Positions 26,734 to 33,842 of a stretch of 64,000 nucleotides of DNA are shown here, piece after piece. Both the position numbers and the translations under genes were made by a program. The notes beneath the pieces are model-generated. The model made no database searches, was not told the DNA's origin, and saw only the letters and a list, made by a program, of their open reading frames with translations. Numbering within the stretch: position 1 is the first letter of the stretch; every line of letters starts with the position of its first letter. Source of the stretch: Erythrobacter sp. WG (GTDB lineage Bacteria > Pseudomonadota > Alphaproteobacteria > Sphingomonadales > Sphingomonadaceae); the NCBI RefSeq assembly GCF_026586795.1, contig NZ_JAPFGY010000004.1:93517-157516 (forward strand). The letters are read 5' to 3'.

Positions 26734-27606
26734 TCAGAAGCCCTTGAATTCGGGGAGCGGGGTGAACTCGGTGTTGTCGTTCGGCGGGAGGGTCCAGCGC
26801 CCCTCGCGCCAGTCCTCGGCGGCCTCAGCGATGCGGTCCTTGGAGGAATGGACGAAATTCCAGAACATGAAGCGCTCCCCCACCGGCTCGCCGCCGAGCA
26901 CCATGACGGTCGCCTCGGTTGTGGCGACCAGCGGCACGTCGCCGCCGGGCGACAGCACCGCCATCTGCCCGGCCTCGAGCGTCTGCCCGGCGACTTGAGC
27001 CGTCCCGGCGGCGACGAACACCGCGCGCTCCGGATACTCCGCCGGAAGCAGGCGGCGGGTGCCCGCGGCCATCCGCCAGTGGGCATAGAACTGCGGGGAG
27101 TGGGTCGGGGTGGGCGCGGTCAGGCCCTCCATCGTCCCGGCGATCAGGCGCCCGGTCAGCCCCGGCTCGTCCCAGGCGGGCAGCTCGGCGTGGTGCGAGA
27201 AGGCAGGCTCGGCCTCCTCGGCCTCCTCCGGCAGTGCCACCCAGGCCTGGATGCCGTGCATCAGCGCGCCGTGGAGGCGGGCGTGCTCGAAGCGTTCCGA
27301 ATGGGTGATGCCGCGCCCGGCGATCATCCAATTGACCTCGCCCGGGTGGATCTCCTGATGCATGCCAAGGCTGTCGCGGTGGGTGATCGCGCCGTCATAG
27401 AGGTAGGTGACGGTGGCAAGGCCGATATGCGGGTGGGGGCGCACGTCGAGCTCGCGCGGGATGCCGGGGGCGAGCTCGACGGGGCCGATGTGGTCGAAGA
27501 AGATGTAGGGACCGACCATGCGCCGCGCGTGGAAGGGCAGCACCCGCCCGACGGTGAAGCCGCCGCCGAGGTCGTGGATGCGCTTGGAAATGATGCGTTC
27601 GATCAT
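26734..27606 (-). CDS. Pirin-family protein
   Basis: A 290-residue bicupin. The N-terminal metal cluster DVRPHPHIGLATVTYLYDGAITHRDSLG and WMIAGRGITHSERF are the pirin signature; the HPHIG and HSE residues bind iron. Some bacterial pirins act as quercetinases, others as redox-sensing regulators. The ATG at 27606 gives the expected N-terminus MIERIISKRIHDLGGGFTV; the upstream frame extension is non-homologous. It heads a two-gene operon with the GNAT protein. The 247 bp upstream contains the phased repeats and the parS site. Confidence 0.92.
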   Translation of the reverse strand: MIERIISKRIHDLGGGFTVGRVLPFHARRMVGPYIFFDHIGPVELAPGIPRELDVRPHPHIGLATVTYLYDGAITHRDSLGMHQEIHPGEVNWMIAGRGITHSERFEHARLHGALMHGIQAWVALPEEAEEAEPAFSHHAELPAWDEPGLTGRLIAGTMEGLTAPTPTHSPQFYAHWRMAAGTRRLLPAEYPERAVFVAAGTAQVAGQTLEAGQMAVLSPGGDVPLVATTEATVMVLGGEPVGERFMFWNFVHSSKDRIAEAAEDWREGRWTLPPNDNTEFTPLPEFKGF

Positions 27607-27753
27607 GGCGGGGCTCCTGTCGGTGTGCCCGCCGAACCTAGGCGCGGTGGGGCCGGATTGCACCCCCTGCACCGCGCTCGCCCGATCGCGGCCTGCCACG
27701 AGGCACGGGCATGGGTGGGGCCAGACCCCGCCAGGGTGCCGCTCGCCCACCGC

Positions 27754-27814
27754 CAGACCACTGTCAGACCCTGCCCAGACCCTGCCCAGACCCCTCCCAG
27801 ACCCCCGCCAGACC
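27754..27814. repeat. Six CAGACC hexamers with exact 11-bp spacing
   Basis: CAGACC starts at 27754, 27765, 27776, 27787, 27798 and 27809. All six lie on the same face of the helix, with C-rich spacers. The array ends 13 bp before the parS site. This is an iteron-like arrangement rather than a simple low-complexity tract, because the hexamer is invariant while the spacers vary. Confidence 0.7.
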
Positions 27815-27827
27815 GCCGCAGCGGCGG

Positions 27828-27843
27828 TGTTTCACGTGAAACA
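27828..27843. promoter_or_regulatory. parS centromere site (ParB-binding)
   Basis: TGTTTCACGTGAAACA is an exact 16-bp palindrome and a full match to the chromosomal parS consensus bound by ParB, which loads there and spreads. Chromosomal parS sites cluster near the replication origin, so this places the window in the origin-proximal domain. It lies 10 bp from the stop of the HerA-like gene. Inspection of other CACGTG occurrences in the window found no second match. Confidence 0.9.
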
Positions 27844-27853
27844 TCGGAATGGG

Positions 27854-29350
27854 TCAGGCCGCCGCCGGAATCGCGGGGACGGTGATCGTCCGCTCCCCGC
27901 CGAAATCCTCGCGCACCACGATCCGGCCCAGCCGTTCGAGATGGTCGAGCAGGCGCCGCACCCGGCTGGGCGAGGCGCTGCCATAGAGCCGCCCCAGCTC
28001 CTCCTCGCCGGGCATCGGGCGCCCGGTGTGCGCAGCGATGAGGATCGCGAGGTAGGGGGCGAGGCAGTCCTCGTCGCACCCCTCCGCCGCCGCCTCGATG
28101 GCGCTGCGAGCCGGTTCCGCGACCGCGTCCAAGCCGCTGACGGCAAAGGCAAAAAGCCGCCGGAAGCGGGCGAGATCGATATGCGCCGAGGCGATGCCCT
28201 GCTGGCGGCAGCGCACCGCGAAGTCGCGGAAGCAGGCGGCGGCCGGGCGGAAAGTCGCGCCCTCTTCTGCGGCAAGGGTGCGAATGACCTCCTCGGCGCC
28301 GCCGGCAGGAGAGGGGGCCGGGGCGGTCGCAGGCGGCGGAGCGGGGCGCGGTGGCTCCGCAGGCTCGGGCAGGGGCGCCGCTGTTGGGATCACCGCGGGC
28401 GGCACGGGGGCGTGGGCGATCTTCTCCTCCACGTCGGCCTTGGGAAGCGGCGGCGGGGGTGCGCGGCGCGCGGGCTGCGGCTGGGTGGCGGCCTCGGCGA
28501 GGCGGTCGGTGAGGAGCGCCTCCATCGCCCCTTCCTCGGCCTGCGGGAGCGGGATCAGCCCCTGGCCGCCGCCGCGCCCGGCGGTCCGCACCGCGCCAAC
28601 CTGGACCGCCACCGGGCGCCGACTGATCGCCGGGCCGAGGCCGAGGAACTGCCCGCGCTGGAGGTCGCGGATGCGCTCGGCCTGCCGCCGGTCCATGCCG
28701 AGGAGGTCGGCGGCGCGCTGCATGTCGATGTCGAGAAAAGTGCGCCCCATCAGGAAGTTGCTGGCTTCGGCGGCGACGTTCTTGGCGAGCTTGGCGAGCC
28801 GCTGGGTGGCGACGATCCCGGCCAGACCGCGCTTCCTGCCCCGGCACATGAGGTTGGTCATGGCCGCAAGGGTCATGCGCCGCACCTCGTCGTTCATCTC
28901 GCCCGCCGCGGCCGGGGCGAACATCTGCGCCTCGTCGACCACCACCAGCGCCGGATACCAGTGCTCGCGCGGGGCGTCGAACAGGGCGGTGAGGAACAGC
29001 GCGGCGCAGCGGATCTGCTGCTCGACCTCGAGCTCGTCGAGCGCCAGCACCACCGAGGCGCGGTGCTGGCGGACGCGCGCCGCCAGGGCCTCGATCTCGC
29101 GCGGGGAATAGGCGGCGGCGTCGATCACCACGTGGTCGAAGGCGTCGGCGAGGGTGACGAAATCGCCCTCCGGGTCGATGACGATCTGTTGGACTTGGCC
29201 CGCGCATTCCTCCAGCAGGCGGCGCAAGAGGTGCGACTTGCCTGAGCCCGAATTGCCCTGGACGAGCAGCCGGGTCGCGAGGAGTTCGGCGAGATCGATG
29301 CCGATGGCCTCGCCCCCGGGCCCGCGTCCGATGTCGATCCTTGCCGTCAT
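27854..29350 (-). CDS. HerA-like P-loop ATPase (DUF87-type)
   Basis: A 498-residue ATPase. The Walker A motif GNSGSGKS is at residues 32-39 and Walker B in ALVVVDEAQMF near 155. RKRGLAGIVATQRLAKLAKN and NFLMGRTFLDIDMQRAADLLGM resemble bacterial HerA/DUF87 proteins that pump or translocate DNA, or serve as general AAA-like motors. A Pro/Ala-rich linker (about 265-335) leads to a C-terminal helical domain of unknown function. No NurA nuclease gene is adjacent, so the classical HerA-NurA system is not evident. Its position against a parS site is suggestive but may be accidental. Confidence 0.85.
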   Translation of the reverse strand: MTARIDIGRGPGGEAIGIDLAELLATRLLVQGNSGSGKSHLLRRLLEECAGQVQQIVIDPEGDFVTLADAFDHVVIDAAAYSPREIEALAARVRQHRASVVLALDELEVEQQIRCAALFLTALFDAPREHWYPALVVVDEAQMFAPAAAGEMNDEVRRMTLAAMTNLMCRGRKRGLAGIVATQRLAKLAKNVAAEASNFLMGRTFLDIDMQRAADLLGMDRRQAERIRDLQRGQFLGLGPAISRRPVAVQVGAVRTAGRGGGQGLIPLPQAEEGAMEALLTDRLAEAATQPQPARRAPPPPLPKADVEEKIAHAPVPPAVIPTAAPLPEPAEPPRPAPPPATAPAPSPAGGAEEVIRTLAAEEGATFRPAAACFRDFAVRCRQQGIASAHIDLARFRRLFAFAVSGLDAVAEPARSAIEAAAEGCDEDCLAPYLAILIAAHTGRPMPGEEELGRLYGSASPSRVRRLLDHLERLGRIVVREDFGGERTITVPAIPAAA

Positions 29351-29419
29351 GGCTCAGGGGATTAGGCACGCGGGCGCGGTGCGCAAAGGCGGAGGCGCGA
29401 GTTTTCCAGCGATTTGCGT

Positions 29420-32020
29420 TCAGGCGCCGGAAGCGGGCGCGATCAGCAGCTTGGTCGCCGCCTCGGACGCCGTGCGCGATACGGCGAGGGCGGCTGTGAC
29501 CTGCCCCGCCGCCTCGGCGCGGTAGGTGCCGAAGGCGAGGCCCTCGAACAGCGCGAAGCCGTCGAAATCGGTCACTGCGCGCGCCGCCTCCCGGCCCGCC
29601 GCGTCGCGCAGCACCACGGGGACGCCGGAGCGCGGGGAGCGCTGGTCGCCGGCGACGAGCACCACCTGCACCTCGATGCTGCCCGTCGGGCGCAGCGGCA
29701 CGGCAAGGTGGCGGACCTCGCCGGGGCGCAGCATCAGGCGGTCGCCGGGGCGGGCGGGGCGCAAAGTGAAGTCGGCGAGCGAGGCCATCTGGGTCTCGAT
29801 GTCGACCGACGGTCCCGGGGCGATGCCGCCGATCAGCACCCTGCCGTCCTTGCCCGTCGCCTCGCGCCGCAGCGAGGCGCCGACGATGAAGCGCCCCCCT
29901 TCGACCGGTTCCTCGCCCGCATCGCGCGCGCCGTCGCCGTCCTCGTCGACGAACATCTCGGCCATGATCGCGCCCGAGCGCGCCACCCCGGCCGGTGCCG
30001 TGCGCCAGCGCCCCGCGCCCCGGAACAGACCGAGGGTGACGCCGATCCCCGCACGCCAGCCCGCCTCGTCCCGGCCTGCGGAGGCGCTGAGGCCCAGCGG
30101 GCCGAAGCTACGCGCGAAGGTCAGCCCGCCGCCCAGCTTGCCGCTCGCCGCCTGCCAGTCGAGATCGAGCGCGAGGTTGCCCGAGCTGCCGATCCGGCGC
30201 GCGGCGGAGAGCGACGCGCCGTCGATCCGCCAGCCTGGCCCAGCCGAGGCGGTGATGCCGCTGCGCAGCCGCCAGGCGCCGGCTCTTGCGGTGAGGCCGA
30301 GCGCGGCGGTCGGCTGCCAGCTCTCCGTCCCCTGGCGCACGGCGCCCAGCGTGAGGTTGGCCTGCCAGTCGGGCATCGGCAGCACGATCCGCGCGGCGGC
30401 GGCGGAGCGGGTCTCGCCGCCGCGCAGGGTGCCGGTCTGGTAGCGGGCCTGCCACGGCAGGCTGAGGCGCCCCACGCCGATGCGGCCCTGACCGCTCACG
30501 GTCATGACCTCGGCAAATTCGCGCACCAGCGGCGGCAGGCCGGCGCCCGTGTCGCGGCCGTGGCGGGCAAGGTCGAAGGCAAGGTCCTGTGCGCCGATCC
30601 GCCGGGCGAGCTTGAGGCCTGCGGCGAAGCCGCCGAGCCGGTCGCGCGCGCCGGTCGCCGCCCAGAGCGTGCCCGCCAGCGATCCGTTGAACCCGAGCGC
30701 CACCGCCGGCGCCCCGCGCGTGCCCGCGCGCACGTCGAGCCGGGCGGTCACGTCGGGGACCAAGCCATAGTCGAGGCTGGCGAAGAGCGCGGGCCCCGCA
30801 GGCTCGCTGGCGAGGCTGGCGCCGATCAGCGGGCGACCGCCGTCGACGATGCCGAAGCTGTAGCCCACCTCGTTCTCGGCGTTCATCTCGGTGCCGACGA
30901 GGCGGGTGAAGATCTGGACGTCGCTCTCGCCGCCGGGCCCGTAGAGGCGCACCTCCCAGCGATTGGAGCCGATCCGCACCGGTACGTCGGGAAATCGCCA
31001 CTGGCCTGCGGCATCGGCCTCGCGGGCCACTGCGACGAGGCGTTCCTCGTGCCACAGCTCGGCCTCCCACCCGGCGGCGAGCGGGCCGGAGAGGGTGACG
31101 GTGTCGACCAGATCGGCCCGCCATGGCGCGCGGCTGGAGACGACGAGGCCCCGCCCCGCGAGCGCGTCGGCGATCAGCGGCTGGGCGGGGGCGGCGATGT
31201 CGCCGAGCGCGAGGCTGCGCGCCTTCAGTGGGCCAAGCAGGTCCGGGGTATCGCGCGCTTCGGAAAGGGTGAACCCAGGGGTGAGGTTGCCCTCGGCCGA
31301 GACTGCAAGGCCGATCCGGCCGGCGAGGCCGAACAATGTCCCGCTCGCCAGCAGTCCGGCCGAAAGCTGCTGGCTCCCACCCGTGAGTGCGAGGCCTGCG
31401 CTGATGTCGGCGCTCCACAGTGCGGCAGGTGCCTCGGGGAAGGGGAGGAGCGGATAGGCGGGGCGCACGGTCTCGGGCGCGAGGCGCGCCCGGCGCTCTT
31501 CTCGCGCGAGCCGCATCAGCACCGGCAGCGCTGCGGTGGCGACCAGCGCGAGGCGCTGGCCGACCGCGTCGTGCGTGAGCGCGAAGGGGAGGTGGCGCGG
31601 CACTTCGGTGAGCGGCAGGCACGCGCCGCTCGGGCTCGGAAGCAGCGCGGCGGCGGGGATGGTGACCCGCCGGCGGGGTTCGGGGAGGGTCAGGGCGATC
31701 CCCTCGGGCGCCGCCGCATGGACGATCTCGAGCGCATCGAGCAGGGGCACGATGGCGACGCAGCTTCCCCCCGCGTCGCCGAGGTCGTGGAGGGGGATGG
31801 CCTCGGCGATGGTGCGCCGGTCGGCGACCAGCGAGGGCAGGGCAAGGCCGTCCGCCGCCGCGCCGGCGCGCTCGGCGGCGGGGCTAGAGCCGAACAACCG
31901 GTCGAAAACGCCCTCTTCGTCCTTGGCTTCCTGCGCCCACGCCGGGACGGACCCTGCCGCCGCCGCGAGGGCGCAGAGCAGGGTCAGCCAGCGGCGGGGC
32001 CGGGGAACGGGACGGGGCAT
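29420..32020 (-). CDS. Usher-like outer-membrane protein of a chaperone/pilin unit
   Basis: An 866-residue exported protein (signal peptide ending VPAWAQEA). The middle is beta-rich, with repeated alternating segments (SLALGDIAAPAQPLIADALAG, VTLSGPLAAGWEAELWHEER, QWRFPDVPVRIGSNRWEVRLYGPGG) resembling the barrel and plug of divergent fimbrial ushers. The C-terminal part has SdrD/carboxypeptidase-regulatory-like modules (EMFVDEDGDGARDAGEEPVEGG). Ushers assemble chaperone-bound pilins at the outer membrane. The chaperone gene lies 27 bp upstream and the pilin gene before that. It lacks the clear N-terminal domain of gamma-type ushers, so it is probably a divergent type. Confidence 0.7.
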   Translation of the reverse strand: MPRPVPRPRRWLTLLCALAAAAGSVPAWAQEAKDEEGVFDRLFGSSPAAERAGAAADGLALPSLVADRRTIAEAIPLHDLGDAGGSCVAIVPLLDALEIVHAAAPEGIALTLPEPRRRVTIPAAALLPSPSGACLPLTEVPRHLPFALTHDAVGQRLALVATAALPVLMRLAREERRARLAPETVRPAYPLLPFPEAPAALWSADISAGLALTGGSQQLSAGLLASGTLFGLAGRIGLAVSAEGNLTPGFTLSEARDTPDLLGPLKARSLALGDIAAPAQPLIADALAGRGLVVSSRAPWRADLVDTVTLSGPLAAGWEAELWHEERLVAVAREADAAGQWRFPDVPVRIGSNRWEVRLYGPGGESDVQIFTRLVGTEMNAENEVGYSFGIVDGGRPLIGASLASEPAGPALFASLDYGLVPDVTARLDVRAGTRGAPAVALGFNGSLAGTLWAATGARDRLGGFAAGLKLARRIGAQDLAFDLARHGRDTGAGLPPLVREFAEVMTVSGQGRIGVGRLSLPWQARYQTGTLRGGETRSAAAARIVLPMPDWQANLTLGAVRQGTESWQPTAALGLTARAGAWRLRSGITASAGPGWRIDGASLSAARRIGSSGNLALDLDWQAASGKLGGGLTFARSFGPLGLSASAGRDEAGWRAGIGVTLGLFRGAGRWRTAPAGVARSGAIMAEMFVDEDGDGARDAGEEPVEGGRFIVGASLRREATGKDGRVLIGGIAPGPSVDIETQMASLADFTLRPARPGDRLMLRPGEVRHLAVPLRPTGSIEVQVVLVAGDQRSPRSGVPVVLRDAAGREAARAVTDFDGFALFEGLAFGTYRAEAAGQVTAALAVSRTASEAATKLLIAPASGA

Positions 32021-32047
32021 GGCGGGCGGCCCGGCGCATCGCGTGCG

Positions 32048-32869
32048 TCAGAGCGTGGCGGTAAGGGTGGCGAGGCGCTTCCCGAGGCTCGCCGGATCGG
32101 CCGCGTCGGTCCCGGTGTAGTCGATCCGCACCCGCTTGCCGGCAAGGCCCGCGCGCACCTCCGGCGGCAGCGGGACGATCACGTCCCGGGAGGTATTGGG
32201 GGTGTAGATCGCGACCCCGCGCACCACCCAGGCGGGCGCCTTGGCTCCTTCGGGGGTAAGGCTGACATCGCCATAGGTCGACCGCGTGCCCGAGCGGGTG
32301 AGACGCACCACCAGCTGATCGGACGCGTCCTTGGCCATCGCGGCGCTGTCCATGGTGACGCTCACCTCGAGCGTGCCGACGCGCAGGATCACCGGGATGG
32401 TCAGCGAGCGGATCGCGACAAGCTCGATCGACAGGCTGTTGCCGGCGGGGGTGTCCCCCGCGACGGCCGCCCTCCCGGCACTGACCGGCGCCGACATCAG
32501 CCTGAGGTGCGAGCGGTATTCGCCCGGCGCGAGATCGCCCGGCGCGCTCGCCATGATCCGCACCACCTGGCGCGCGCCCGGTTCGAGCACCAGCTGGCGC
32601 GGGGAGTAGCGCAGCTTGTCGTCGGCAAAGGCCTCGCCCGGCTGCGCGGTGGGGGCGTCCTCGAGGCTCCCGTCCTCGCGCATCCGGCGGTTTTCGAGGC
32701 TGATGCGGAAGGCGGCGGTCTCGCTGCCCTTGTTGACGAGCACGAGTTCGGACGAGCGTGTCTGGGGGGTGAGGACGACGCGGGTCGGGGCGACCAGCAG
32801 CTCGGCGGCGGCAGGCACGGGAAGGGCGAGCGCCGCGGCGAGCGCGGCGAGCAAGGGAAGGCGGCGCAT
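32048..32869 (-). CDS. Periplasmic pilus-assembly chaperone (PapD-like)
   Basis: A 273-residue protein with a signal peptide (LALPVPAAAE) followed by an immunoglobulin-like domain: LLVAPTRVVLTPQTRSSELVLVNKGSETAAFRISLENRRM, then RYSPRQLVLEPGARQVVRIMAS, the FGS-type chaperone segment that donates a strand to pilin subunits. The second domain (SIELVAIRSLTIPVILRVG onward) includes GDVSLTPEG and PLPPEVRAGLAGKRVRIDY. The start at 32869 is chosen because the signal peptide begins there. It is followed by the usher-like gene and preceded by the DUF4402 pilin with hairpins between. Confidence 0.85.
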   Translation of the reverse strand: MRRLPLLAALAAALALPVPAAAELLVAPTRVVLTPQTRSSELVLVNKGSETAAFRISLENRRMREDGSLEDAPTAQPGEAFADDKLRYSPRQLVLEPGARQVVRIMASAPGDLAPGEYRSHLRLMSAPVSAGRAAVAGDTPAGNSLSIELVAIRSLTIPVILRVGTLEVSVTMDSAAMAKDASDQLVVRLTRSGTRSTYGDVSLTPEGAKAPAWVVRGVAIYTPNTSRDVIVPLPPEVRAGLAGKRVRIDYTGTDAADPASLGKRLATLTATL

Positions 32870-32915
32870 GGTGGAAGACCTCACATTGGCAGGGGTGGTC
32901 TTGATAAAAGAAGGA

Positions 32916-32954
32916 GGGCGGGCCTTCGCTGGGGGATGTGTGGTCGGCCCGCCC
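32916..32954 (-). terminator. Hairpin with T-rich tail between pilin and chaperone genes
   Basis: On the minus strand GGGCGGGCC pairs with GGCCCGCCC across a 21-base loop, and is followed by TCCTTCTTTTATC. This fits a leaky intrinsic terminator giving more pilin than chaperone/usher transcript. Confidence 0.6.
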
Positions 32955-32966
32955 CCGAGCCTTGGC

Positions 32967-33032
32967 GTGGCAGGACACCGGATCGGGGAGCCGCGTGCGG
33001 ATCGACACGCAGCTCCCTTCACCCCCTGCCAC
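32967..33032 (-). other. Nested stem-loop just downstream of the pilin stop
   Basis: Outer arms GTGGCAGG/CCTGCCAC (32967-32974, 33025-33032) enclose inner arms of 12 bases with one G-T pair (32986-32997, 33006-33017). It begins 8 bases after the pilin coding sequence on the minus strand and could stabilise the pilin mRNA 3' end. Confidence 0.5.
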
Positions 33033-33039
33033 GGAGCGC

Positions 33040-33540
33040 TTACTGGTACTCCACCGCGACGGTGAAGCTGCCGGTGTACTTGCCCGCTTCCTGGCGCACG
33101 CCGACATCCAGCGTGCCGCCCACGGTGAAGCTGTCCTCGCCCTTGAGGAGCTGGCCCTTGGCCTTCGAGCCTTCGAAGTTCGAGACGAGCATGGCGTTGC
33201 CGTTCTCGTTGACGATCTTGATCTGGCCCGGGAGCGAGATGGTGTAGAAGGCGTCGGCTTCGCCGGTCACTTTGAACGCCGCCGCGGTGTGGTCGGCGGT
33301 CAGGCAGGTCAGCGCCGGGCCGCACTTGCGCTCGCCGCCCGAGCTGACGACGACCTGGTCGGCAACCGTGGTCGAGGGCGCGATAGTGCCGAAGTAAAGG
33401 TCGGCCGTGTTGCTGATTTCGAGCGGGGCGACGATCTTGGCGCCAGCGCCGGCATCGGCGGTCGGGATTTCGGCGGCCTGCACGGCCGAAGCGCCGGCGA
33501 GGGTGGCAACGAGGGTCACAGCGGCAAACATCTTGTTCAT
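33040..33540 (-). CDS. DUF4402 pilin-like structural subunit
   Basis: A 166-residue exported protein: signal peptide MNKMFAAVTLVATLAGASAVQA, then KIVAPLEISNTADLYFGTIAPS, a central disulfide-capable CGPALTC, and VGGTLDVGVRQEAGKYTGSFTVAVEYQ. This is the DUF4402 layout: a beta-sandwich with an alternating C-terminal strand ending in Tyr/Gln, as in secreted fimbria-like subunits assembled by chaperone/usher machines. It precedes the chaperone and usher genes and is separated from them by hairpins, as expected for an abundant subunit. AAAAGGACC upstream of the ATG is a good ribosome site. Confidence 0.85.
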   Translation of the reverse strand: MNKMFAAVTLVATLAGASAVQAAEIPTADAGAGAKIVAPLEISNTADLYFGTIAPSTTVADQVVVSSGGERKCGPALTCLTADHTAAAFKVTGEADAFYTISLPGQIKIVNENGNAMLVSNFEGSKAKGQLLKGEDSFTVGGTLDVGVRQEAGKYTGSFTVAVEYQ

Positions 33541-33842
33541 AGCATTGGTCCTTTTGGTCTGGTCTCAGTCCAGCGGCGGGAACTGCCGTGGCTGAGCCCC
33601 AATGGCCCGGGACCGGCGGGCCTGTCATCGTCGCGGGGGGATAGGCGACGCGGCGCAAGGATGGCCGGCTGCCGCTTCTGGTTAAAGCCGATGCATCGTC
33701 CGCCTAGCGGCTTCGCCGGGGGGAAGGGGTGACCTATACGAAAGGATAAGGTTTGCTCGCCATAAGGCCGGATTGCGCGAAGGCAGCGTGCATGGGACGG
33801 GCAGGACCCTCCTCACGCGCCCCGACCGAAAGCCTGCGACCA
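33541..33842. other. 302-bp divergent promoter region (pilin / hybrid kinase)
   Basis: No gene is supported here. It holds the pilin ribosome site near 33545-33555 and, towards the kinase, an A/T-richer stretch (CTATACGAAAGGATAAGG near 33734-33751) that could contain the kinase promoter. An in-frame ATG at 33753 would extend the kinase by 30 residues that do not resemble its GAF domain. Confidence 0.45.

Noticed and set aside
26734..29350. HerA-like ATPase as part of a HerA-NurA or phage-defence system
   Set aside because: No nuclease, SIR2 or other defence-type partner adjoins it; the neighbours are pirin and a pilin unit.
29414..33247. A 1277-residue open frame on the + strand
   Set aside because: Antisense to the usher and chaperone genes; low-complexity Arg/Gly/Ala translation. 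The minus-strand genes have signal peptides and family motifs.
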